From DATILI01 sp035476635 (GTDB taxonomy: Bacteria > Pseudomonadota > Gammaproteobacteria > Burkholderiales > Burkholderiaceae_C), in assembly GCA_035476635.1 (NCBI GenBank), contig DATILI010000309.1, forward strand, positions 1 through 5,283: a stretch of 5,283 bases of DNA, read 5' to 3'. Under the pieces are notes generated by a model, which saw nothing but the letters and a program-made list of their open reading frames with translations, searched no databases and had not been told where the DNA came from. The translations under genes were made by a program, and so were the position numbers. Positions 1 through 4,947 of the stretch are shown here, piece by piece (within the stretch, counting starts at the first letter, position 1; the number at the start of each line of letters is the position of its first letter).

Positions 1-1
1 C

Positions 2-205
2 TTGCTGCAGACCTGGGTCATCAAGACCCAGGAATTCCGCTTTGTGCGCCCGCTGGTCGGCTTCGAGGTCTTTGCCGAGGGCGAATTGATCGGCACCGAC
101 GGCACCGAAGAAATCCGCGCGCTGTGCGACGACTGCACCATCCTCATGCCCACGCGCATGCCGGTGGTGGGGCGCGAGGGCGTGTATTTGTCGCGGCCGA
201 TGTGA
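2..205 (+). CDS. succinylglutamate desuccinylase/aspartoacylase family protein, C-terminal part
   Basis: Only the last 67 residues are present; the gene is open at the left edge and its start lies outside the window. The segment IRALCDDCTILMPTRMPVV followed by GREGVYLSRP resembles the C-terminal beta-rich end of the succinylglutamate desuccinylase/aspartoacylase family (AstE/AspA-like, zinc carboxypeptidase fold). These enzymes hydrolyse N-acyl amino acids or related amides. The zinc-binding and catalytic residues of that family lie upstream of this fragment, so activity and substrate cannot be judged here. The stop TGA is at 203-205. The next gene starts 78 bp downstream on the same strand, so co-transcription is possible. 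The family call rests on remembered family sequence, not on a search. Confidence 0.75.
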   Translation: MLQTWVIKTQEFRFVRPLVGFEVFAEGELIGTDGTEEIRALCDDCTILMPTRMPVVGREGVYLSRPM

Positions 206-216
206 GGGGGCCGGCC

Positions 217-267
217 ATGACCCAGATTTCTGCCGGTGGCCTCCTGGCCTTGTTGTTGATGGATTGA
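217..267 (+). CDS. possible 16-codon micro-ORF
   Basis: ATG at 217 opens a 16-residue reading frame, MTQISAGGLLALLLMD, ending in TGA at 265-267. A purine run GAGGGGG (204-210) lies six bases upstream of the ATG, which is good Shine-Dalgarno spacing, and it begins at the stop codon of the preceding gene. The peptide is mostly hydrophobic. It could be a leader or coupling peptide between the desuccinylase-like gene and the esterase, the remnant of a lost gene, or chance. I recognise no family and this is a weak call. Confidence 0.2.
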   Translation: MTQISAGGLLALLLMD

Positions 268-273
268 ACGCGT

Positions 274-277
274 GGAG
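274..277 (+). promoter_or_regulatory. ribosome binding site deciding the esterase start
   Basis: GGAG at 274-277 lies six bases before the ATG at 284. This supports starting the esterase at 284 rather than at the in-frame GTG at 272, which overlaps the ribosome binding site itself. Confidence 0.7.
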
Positions 278-283
278 CTAAGC

Positions 284-952
284 ATGTCATTGGAAACCAT
301 CGAAATTCAAACCGGCGACAACCCGCGCGCCGCCATCGTGTTGATGCACGGCCTGGGCGCCGACGGCAACGACTTTGTCCCCATTGCCCAGGAACTGGAC
401 CTGGCCAGCGTCGGGCCGGTGCGCTTCGTATTTCCGAATGCGCCTGTCATGCCCGTGACCATCAATGGTGGCTACCAGATGCCGGCCTGGTACGACATCC
501 TCGGGCCCGATCTGGCCCGGCGGGAGGACGAGCAGGGCTTGCGCAAATCGCAAGCCGCGATCGAGGCGCTGCTGGCCCGCGAAAAAGCCCGTGGCATCCC
601 CGCCAACCGCATCGTGCTGGCCGGCTTTTCCCAGGGGTGCGCCATGGCCCTGTTGACCGGCCTGCGCCACGCCGAGCCCCTGGCCGGCATCGTGGGCCTT
701 TCGGGCTATTTGCCGCTGGCGGCCATGACGGCTGCCGAGCGGCACAGTGCGAACGCCCAGACCCCCATTTTTCTGGGCCATGGCCGGCACGACGACATCG
801 TGCAGATCACCCGCGCCGCCGCCGCGCGCGATGCTTTGGAGGCCTTGGGTCATGCGGTGCGGTGGCACGACTACCCCATGGCGCACTCGGTGTGCATGGA
901 AGAGATTGCGGATCTGAACCGCTGGCTGCTGGATGTGTTGGCCCATGCCTGA
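284..952 (+). CDS. carboxylesterase / phospholipase family alpha/beta hydrolase
   Basis: This is a 222-residue serine hydrolase, the usual length for the small bacterial carboxylesterase family (Abhydrolase_2, related to Pseudomonas fluorescens carboxylesterase II and acyl-protein thioesterases). It has an N-terminal strand followed by the oxyanion-hole motif LMHGLGADGND (residues 20-30), the segment FPNAP (50-54) and MPAWYDI (66-72), all typical of the family. The nucleophile elbow is GFSQG with Ser116. The acid is Asp170 in GHGRHDDIV, and the base is His201 in YPMAHSV. The whole catalytic triad is therefore present. No signal peptide is visible, so it should be cytoplasmic, hydrolysing short-chain esters; the natural substrate is unknown. 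Its stop overlaps the start of the next esterase gene by 8 bp, which suggests translational coupling. The start at 284 is chosen for the GGAG ribosome binding site. Confidence 0.93.
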   Translation: MSLETIEIQTGDNPRAAIVLMHGLGADGNDFVPIAQELDLASVGPVRFVFPNAPVMPVTINGGYQMPAWYDILGPDLARREDEQGLRKSQAAIEALLAREKARGIPANRIVLAGFSQGCAMALLTGLRHAEPLAGIVGLSGYLPLAAMTAAERHSANAQTPIFLGHGRHDDIVQITRAAAARDALEALGHAVRWHDYPMAHSVCMEEIADLNRWLLDVLAHA

Positions 953-1592
953 ACACCTGTCTCGCCGCAGCCTGATGGCCTTTGCCGTCGGGGCCGCGGT
1001 GGGCTTGGCCGCTTGCGGCAAGAAGCAGTCGCGAGCACGCGATGTGCCGCGCGGCGCGACGGTTTTGGCGCTTGGCGATTCCATCACCTTTGGTACCGGC
1101 GCCGGACCCGAGACCAGCTACCCGGCCGTACTGGCCCGCTTAAGCGGCTGGAATGTCGTCAACGCCGGTGTCCCCGGTGACACCTCGGCCCAGGCGCTGC
1201 AGCGATTGCCGGCCTTGCTGCAAGAACACACGCCGGCGCTGGTACTGGTGAGCATTGGTGGCAACGACTTCCTGCGCCGCCTGCCCGAAGCAGATACCCG
1301 CTCGAACGTGCGAAGCATTTGCCGGCAGGCCGTGGCCGCCAATGCGCAAGTGCTGCTGATTGCCGTGCCGCGCGCCACCTTGCTCGCCGCTGCGGCCGGT
1401 TCGCTGACGGATCACGTGCTGTTTGCCGAACTTGCGGATGAGCTCAAGCTTCCACTGCAGCGCCAGGGCTGGGCCCAGGTGCTGAGCGATGCGCGCTTGC
1501 GCTCGGATACCGTTCACGCCAATGCGCACGGCTACGAGCGCTTTGCCCACAGCGTGTTCGACACCGCCAAGGCGGTGGGGTTGTTGCGCTAG
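945..1592 (+). CDS. SGNH/GDSL esterase (TesA-like), putative lipoprotein
   Basis: This 215-residue SGNH hydrolase resembles TesA-type arylesterase/thioesterase/lysophospholipase proteins. Block I is LGDSITFGTG with the nucleophile Ser46. Block II is NAGVPGDTS with Gly75. Block III is SIGGNDFL with Asn107. Block V is DTVHANAHG, giving Asp188 and His191. The N terminus has SRRSLM (residues 6-11), then a hydrophobic run ending in the lipobox LAAC, with Cys24 as the probable lipidated residue. The paired arginines allow Tat export, but Sec export is equally possible. ATG 945 is preferred over ATG 933, because 933 would add Met-Cys-Trp-Pro ahead of the signal; neither has a strong ribosome binding site. 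The gene overlaps the preceding esterase by ATGCCTGA. The stop TAG (1590-1592) is made of the TA flank plus the first base of the downstream mobile element. It was probably TAA before the insertion. Confidence 0.9.
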   Translation: MPEHLSRRSLMAFAVGAAVGLAACGKKQSRARDVPRGATVLALGDSITFGTGAGPETSYPAVLARLSGWNVVNAGVPGDTSAQALQRLPALLQEHTPALVLVSIGGNDFLRRLPEADTRSNVRSICRQAVAANAQVLLIAVPRATLLAAAAGSLTDHVLFAELADELKLPLQRQGWAQVLSDARLRSDTVHANAHGYERFAHSVFDTAKAVGLLR

Positions 1593-1621
1593 GGCCTGTC
1601 AACACATGAATCGCCCCTGCG
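1592..1621 (+). repeat. left terminal inverted repeat
   Basis: This 30-bp end begins GGGCCTGTCAACACATGAAT. It matches the reverse complement of 1827-1856 at 29 of 30 positions; the only difference is C1600, opposite A1848. Its first G completes the TAG stop codon of the SGNH esterase gene. Confidence 0.92.
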
Positions 1622-1720
1622 CCGGGGCTGCAATGGGTGCAGCGCTAGGCGCAGGCCGCCGGCCGGGGTGATCCCCGGCCAAGGGCTGCAACGACGCGAT
1701 GGGCCCATTGCAGCCCCGGC
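1621..1720. repeat. left internal arm: 17-bp perfect inverted repeat enclosing a hairpin
   Basis: Positions 1621-1637 (GCCGGGGCTGCAATGGG) are perfectly complementary to 1704-1720. Between them lie CTAGGCGC (1645-1652), a GC hairpin with 8-bp stem GGCCGGGG / CCCCGGCC and loop TGAT (1661-1680), and GCAACGACGCG (1688-1698). The outer stem sequence is private to this half of the element and has no counterpart in the right half. Confidence 0.85.
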
Positions 1721-1727
1721 CCTTCGG

Positions 1728-1827
1728 GTGACGCCCCCAAACGGGCGCACTCGTTGTTGCCAATGCTCACCGGGGGCCTACCCCGGTTCCGCTTGGCGCC
1801 TAGATTGCGCCCGTTTGGGGGCGTCAC
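1728..1827. repeat. right internal arm: 22-bp perfect inverted repeat enclosing a hairpin
   Basis: Positions 1728-1749 are perfectly complementary to 1806-1827 over 22 bp (the left copy starts GTGACGCCCCCAAACGGG). Enclosed are the reverse complement of the GCAAC motif (1750-1760), a hairpin with 7-bp stem ACCGGGG / CCCCGGT (1769-1787), and GCGCCTAG (1796-1803). That last motif is the exact complement of CTAGGCGC in the left arm. Confidence 0.85.
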
Positions 1828-1856
1828 GCAGGGGCGATTCATGTGTTAACAGGCCC
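1827..1856 (-). repeat. right terminal inverted repeat
   Basis: This is the 30-bp partner of the left end. Read on the - strand it begins GGGCCTGTTAACACATGAAT. Its outermost base, with the flanking TA, forms the TAG stop of the aminotransferase-like gene (1858 to 1856 on the - strand). Confidence 0.92.
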
Positions 1857-3160
1857 TAAGCCGTGACCGCCTTCAGCGCGGCCACCAGCTTGTCCATATC
1901 GGCTTCTGCGGTGTAGAGCGCGGGCGAGATGCGGATGCATTGGCCCTTGGCCACGCCGGCGCGGCGCACCGTGAAGATGCCGTGTTTGTCACGCAACTGC
2001 GCCACGATGGCGTTGTTGTCCGCGGCACTGGTTTTGCCGGCAAGGCGAAACGAAGTGATGCCCGCAGCCATGCCCGGCTCGTCCGGCGTGAGGATTTCCA
2101 TGCCCTTGAAGCCGCGCACCCGGCTCACCCAGTAGTCGCGCAGGTGGCGCAGCCGCAGCGCTTTGGCGCGGGGGCCGATCTCCTGGTGCAGCTTCAGCGC
2201 AGCCGGCAGCGTGAGGAAGGCTGCGAAATTGGCGGTGCCGGTGTGCACGCGCGAGCGGATGTCGGTGGTCGGGAAGTCCTCGTCGCCCAGCGCGCGATCG
2301 ATGTCGGGCAAGCGTGGCTTCTTGATGTACATGAAGCCCGCACCCAGCGGCGCACCGATCCATTTGTGCAGGTTGAAGCCGACGAAATCCGCGCCCAGCT
2401 CGCCGACCTTGAAATCGATCTGGCCCCACGAATGGGCGGCATCCACCACCACGTCCACGCCGCGTGCGCGGGCCATCGCCGCAATCTCGGCCACAGGAAT
2501 CACCAGGCCCGTTCGATGGCTCAGATGCGTGAGCAGCAGCAGCCGGGCCTTGGGGTTGTCGGCCAGTTGCTTGTGGTAGGTTTGCAGCACGGCTTCGCGC
2601 GTAGCCGGCTCGGGAATGGCAAAGCGCACCACGTCCACGCCGCGCCGGTCTTTCAGCCAGTTCATCGCGTACTGCATCGAGTCGTAGTCCAGGTCGGCAT
2701 AGAGCACGCTGTCACCAGCCTTGAGCTTGTTGTAGCCGGCAATCAGCAGTTGCATCGCCTCAGTCGCTCCACGGGTGAAGGCGATCTCTTCGGTGGCGCA
2801 GCCGACGGCTGCGGCAAGCGCGGCGCGGATCGGCTCCATCTCGCGGCCGTAGGCGTTGCGGGCGTAGAACGAGTTGTCGCGGTTGACCATGTCGGTCTTT
2901 GCCAGGTACTCGCGGCGCACCGGCTCGGACATTACGCCCCAGTAGCCGTTTTCTAGGTTGACGATCTCCGGCGTGACGGCGTAGAGCGAGCGGACCGCGG
3001 CCCAATAGGCATTGTCCGTGGCCAGCGCCTGGCCGGCCGCGGCGGGCAGGGGCGGCATAGCGGTGGAGGGCGCTGTGGTTTGCGCGGTAGTGCAGCCCGA
3101 GCTTGCAGCAGCGGTGGCGGCCAAGCCCAGCATGAAGCCGCGGCGGTCGGATGAAAGCAT
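1856..3160 (-). CDS. class V PLP-dependent aminotransferase-like protein, Tat-type lipoprotein
   Basis: This 434-residue protein belongs to the aminotransferase class V fold, closest in feel to the isopenicillin N epimerase (CefD)-like/cysteine desulfurase-like branch. Recognisable parts are NLENGYWGVMS (68-78) near the active site, FTRGATEAMQLL (128-139) for phosphate-group binding, VVDAAHSWGQ (238-247) with PLP-binding Asp240 and His243, and NLHKWIGAPLGAGFMYI (263-279) with Lys266 as the Schiff-base lysine. The N terminus carries SDRRGFML (4-11), a hydrophobic run and SSGC with Cys23, consistent with a twin-arginine lipoprotein signal. A low-complexity Ala/Pro/Thr linker follows to about residue 45. 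The start at 3160 is chosen over the in-frame ATG at 3226 because AGGAG lies five bases upstream and the signal then sits at the N terminus. The substrate cannot be told. The stop TAG is completed by the mobile element. It is divergent from the phosphatase gene. Confidence 0.88.
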   Translation of the reverse strand: MLSSDRRGFMLGLAATAAASSGCTTAQTTAPSTAMPPLPAAAGQALATDNAYWAAVRSLYAVTPEIVNLENGYWGVMSEPVRREYLAKTDMVNRDNSFYARNAYGREMEPIRAALAAAVGCATEEIAFTRGATEAMQLLIAGYNKLKAGDSVLYADLDYDSMQYAMNWLKDRRGVDVVRFAIPEPATREAVLQTYHKQLADNPKARLLLLTHLSHRTGLVIPVAEIAAMARARGVDVVVDAAHSWGQIDFKVGELGADFVGFNLHKWIGAPLGAGFMYIKKPRLPDIDRALGDEDFPTTDIRSRVHTGTANFAAFLTLPAALKLHQEIGPRAKALRLRHLRDYWVSRVRGFKGMEILTPDEPGMAAGITSFRLAGKTSAADNNAIVAQLRDKHGIFTVRRAGVAKGQCIRISPALYTAEADMDKLVAALKAVTA

Positions 3161-3163
3161 GAA

Positions 3164-3170
3164 CTCTCCT
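3164..3170 (-). promoter_or_regulatory. ribosome binding site of the aminotransferase-like gene
   Basis: On the - strand AGGAGAG (3170 to 3164) precedes the ATG at 3160; its AGGAG core is five bases from the start. This selects the shorter start, which puts the twin-arginine signal at the N terminus. Confidence 0.8.
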
Positions 3171-3193
3171 GTCGTGTGATGTGCGGCGGTTTT

Positions 3194-3211
3194 ATCAGAG
3201 AGATATGACAA
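3194..3211 (-). promoter_or_regulatory. weak Pho-box-like direct repeat facing the aminotransferase-like gene
   Basis: On the - strand TTGTCAT, ATCT, CTCTGAT form two 7-mers with an 11-bp period. They resemble the Pho box 7-mer CTGTCAT at 6 and 5 of 7 positions. No acceptable -10 hexamer sits at the expected 10-bp distance (CACATC at 3183-3178), so this may be chance. Confidence 0.2.
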
Positions 3212-3253
3212 TCGCTCTATTGCCATGGAGGTGCCACGGAGCTGCTGGCTGGC

Positions 3254-3287
3254 CAGTCACCAAGCTGACACGACCAGCCTCAATAAT
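3254..3287 (+). promoter_or_regulatory. candidate Pho box and -10 of the PhoD-like phosphatase gene
   Basis: CAGTCAC (3254-3260), spacer CAAG, and CTGACAC (3265-3271) form two 7-mers with an 11-bp period, the geometry of a PhoB-binding Pho box (consensus half CTGTCAT/C; 5-6 and 6 of 7 match). Ten bases later AATAAT (3282-3287) matches the -10 consensus at 5 of 6. As I recall it, the E. coli phoA promoter has the same 10-base spacing between its Pho box and its -10. No sigma70 -35 at 17 bp is present, as expected for an activator-dependent promoter. Transcription would start near 3294, about 20 bases before the ATG. The same stretch can also be read as an imperfect dyad (GGCTGG 3247-3252 / CCAGCC 3274-3279), so another regulator is possible. 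Confidence 0.5.
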
Positions 3288-3303
3288 TCGCCATTTTGTT
3301 GAT

Positions 3304-3309
3304 GGGAGA
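3304..3309 (+). promoter_or_regulatory. ribosome binding site of the PhoD-like gene
   Basis: GGGAGA lies six bases before the ATG at 3316 and supports that start, which places the twin-arginine motif at residues 3-4. Confidence 0.75.
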
Positions 3310-3315
3310 AATTGA

Positions 3316-4905
3316 ATGGATCGTCGCCGCTTTCTGAACACCGCCACCGCCTTGGGCGGTGCGTCACTCACCGTACCCGGCTTGGCCCTGGCGCAGGCAC
3401 CCGCGGTGATCACGCGCGATGCGATGCGGCCGCAAATGGCGCACGGTATCCAGAGCGGCGACCCGAAGGTGGACGGCGCTGTCATCTGGACGCGCAGCGA
3501 TCGCCCCGCGCGCCTGTGGCTGGATTGGTCCACCACGGCCAACTTTGCCAACGCCACGCGCGTGCGCGGCCCCTACCTGCTGGAAGACAGCGACTACACC
3601 GGTCGCGTGGATTTGGGCGGCCTGCCCGCGGGCCAGGAAATCTTTTATCGCGTGGTGCTGCAAGATCTGCACAACGAGCGCGTGCTGTCCGAGCCGGTGC
3701 CGGGGCATCTGCGCCTGCCCGCCCTGGTGGGAGCCAAGGCCGCGCGCGATGTGCGCTTCACCTGGAGCGGTGACACCGCGGGCCAGGGCTGGGGCATCAA
3801 CGAAGCCTGGGGCGGCATGAAGATCTATGAGCAGATCCGCAAGGTCAACCCCGACTTCTTCCTGCATTCCGGCGACACCATTTACGCTGACGGCCCAATC
3901 ACTTCCCAAGTGAAGCTGCCTGACGGGTCGATGTGGAACAACGTCGTGACCGAAGAGGTGAGCAAGGTGGCCGAGACGCTCCATGAATTCCGCGGCCGCT
4001 ACCGCTACAACCTGATGGACGCCAATGTGCGCCGCATGGCCTCCGAGGTGCCGCAAATCTGGCAATGGGACGATCACGAAGTTGTCAACAACTGGTCCGA
4101 CAGCAAGGACCTAGGCGGCGACAAGCGCTACACCGAGAAGAACGTGCCCTTGCTGATGGCCCGCGCCACCAAATCGTTCTTGGAGTACGCACCGCTGCGC
4201 CGCACCGCCGATGTGGAAAGCGAGCGCGTGTATCGCCACCTGCCGCAGGGCCCGCTGCTGGACCTCTTCGTTGTCGACATGCGTAGCTACCGCGGCCCCA
4301 ACACGCACAACATGCAAGCCAGCGAGAGCGAGGAAACCGTCTTCATGGGCCGACCGCAGATTGCTTGGCTGCTCGATGGATTGAAGCGCTCCAAGTCGGT
4401 CTGGAAAGTCATTGCAGCCGATATGCCGCTCAGCCTGCATGTGGGCGACGGCAAGGACGCGCAGGGCCGCGACAAATGGGAAGCCAGCGCGAATGGCGAC
4501 GATGGCGCGCCGGCAGGCCGCGAGTTGGAGATTGCCCATCTGCTGCGCGAGATCAAGCGCGCGGGCATCAAGAACGTGGTTTGGCTCACGGCCGATGTGC
4601 ACTACACCGCCGCCCACTACTTTGACCCGGCCAAGGCCAAGTTCAGCGACTTCGCGCCGTTCTGGGAGTTTGTTTCGGGTCCGCTGAACGCCGGCGGCTT
4701 CGGCCCGAACAAGACCGACGCCACCTTCGGTATGCAGGTGATGTACCAAAAGGCCCCCAACGAGGTGAACGCACCGCCCACCAACGGCATGCAGTTCTTC
4801 GGACAGGTGGATATCGACGCCAAGACCAAGGCCATGACTGTCACGCTCAAGGACATCGCCGGCGCATCGCTTTACGCCAAGACACTGGCGCCTCAGCGGG
4901 GTTGA
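3316..4905 (+). CDS. PhoD-like alkaline phosphatase/phosphodiesterase, Tat-exported
   Basis: This 529-residue protein is a PhoD-family metallophosphoesterase that releases phosphate from organic phosphate esters outside the cytoplasmic membrane. The N terminus DRRRFLNTATALGG is a twin-arginine signal, with probable cleavage after ALA (26) or AQA (28). Residues about 40-137 form the PhoD N-terminal beta domain (HGIQSGDPKVDGAVIWTR). The catalytic domain follows: SGDTAGQGWG (151-160), LHSGDTIYADGP (183-194), WQWDDHEVVNNW (249-260), FVVDMRSYRG (318-327), AADMPLSLH (367-375) and LTADVHYTAAHY (424-435). These carry the expected metal ligands and catalytic Asp, Asn and His residues. Classical PhoD proteins have SCQ at the first position; here it is SGD with Asp153, as in a PhoD-like subgroup. 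Export folded through Tat fits a metal enzyme loaded in the cytoplasm. A candidate Pho box upstream supports phosphate-starvation control. The exact substrate is unknown. Confidence 0.92.
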   Translation: MDRRRFLNTATALGGASLTVPGLALAQAPAVITRDAMRPQMAHGIQSGDPKVDGAVIWTRSDRPARLWLDWSTTANFANATRVRGPYLLEDSDYTGRVDLGGLPAGQEIFYRVVLQDLHNERVLSEPVPGHLRLPALVGAKAARDVRFTWSGDTAGQGWGINEAWGGMKIYEQIRKVNPDFFLHSGDTIYADGPITSQVKLPDGSMWNNVVTEEVSKVAETLHEFRGRYRYNLMDANVRRMASEVPQIWQWDDHEVVNNWSDSKDLGGDKRYTEKNVPLLMARATKSFLEYAPLRRTADVESERVYRHLPQGPLLDLFVVDMRSYRGPNTHNMQASESEETVFMGRPQIAWLLDGLKRSKSVWKVIAADMPLSLHVGDGKDAQGRDKWEASANGDDGAPAGRELEIAHLLREIKRAGIKNVVWLTADVHYTAAHYFDPAKAKFSDFAPFWEFVSGPLNAGGFGPNKTDATFGMQVMYQKAPNEVNAPPTNGMQFFGQVDIDAKTKAMTVTLKDIAGASLYAKTLAPQRG

Positions 4906-4947
4906 GCAGGGTTGGAGCGGCGGGGCGGCTGATGCGCGGATGGCGCT

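Larger units (their letters stand above)
1592..1856. mobile_element. 265-bp MITE-like structured element with 30-bp terminal inverted repeats
   Basis: The element has near-perfect 30-bp terminal inverted repeats, with TA on both outer sides (1590-1591 and 1857-1858). It is too short to encode a transposase, and no credible gene lies within it. Its size, terminal repeats and TA duplication fit a non-autonomous DDE-transposon derivative. The GGGCCTGTTAACAC end reminds me of IS5/IS427-type ends, but this is from memory and unverified. Read inward from either end, the two halves share a skeleton: terminal repeat, 23 nt unlike in the two halves, CTAGGCGC, 9-10 nt, a CCGGGGT hairpin, 9 nt, then GCAACnACGnG. 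The remaining central 51 nt (1699-1749) consist almost entirely of complements of the two unlike segments. It sits between convergent genes and could also act as a two-way transcription block, although no T-tract is seen. Confidence 0.8.

Noticed and set aside
287..1087. 266-codon open frame on the - strand opposite the esterase genes
   Set aside because: It mirrors the codon structure of the GC-rich esterase genes; its translation is low in recognisable motifs, while the + strand carries complete catalytic triads.
1645..1859. Short open frames within the mobile element on both strands (about 60-65 codons)
   Set aside because: They run through inverted repeats and hairpins, have no ribosome binding site and no recognisable domain.
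1589..1859. A 4-bp YTAR target duplication (CTAG type) around the element
   Set aside because: The left flank reads CTAG and the right CTAA, so only TA, or at most CTA, is duplicated.
1940..2956. 338-codon open frame on the + strand opposite the aminotransferase-like gene
   Set aside because: The - strand gene has a full PLP-binding site and ribosome binding site; the + strand translation is rich in His, Gln, Arg and Val typical of an antisense shadow.
3161..3226. Longer start of the aminotransferase-like gene at 3226
   Set aside because: It would place 22 residues before the twin-arginine signal, lies within the putative regulatory region, and ignores the strong AGGAG before 3160.
3364..4077. 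237-codon open frame on the - strand inside the PhoD-like gene
   Set aside because: It lies opposite clear phosphatase motifs and shows the same antisense composition.
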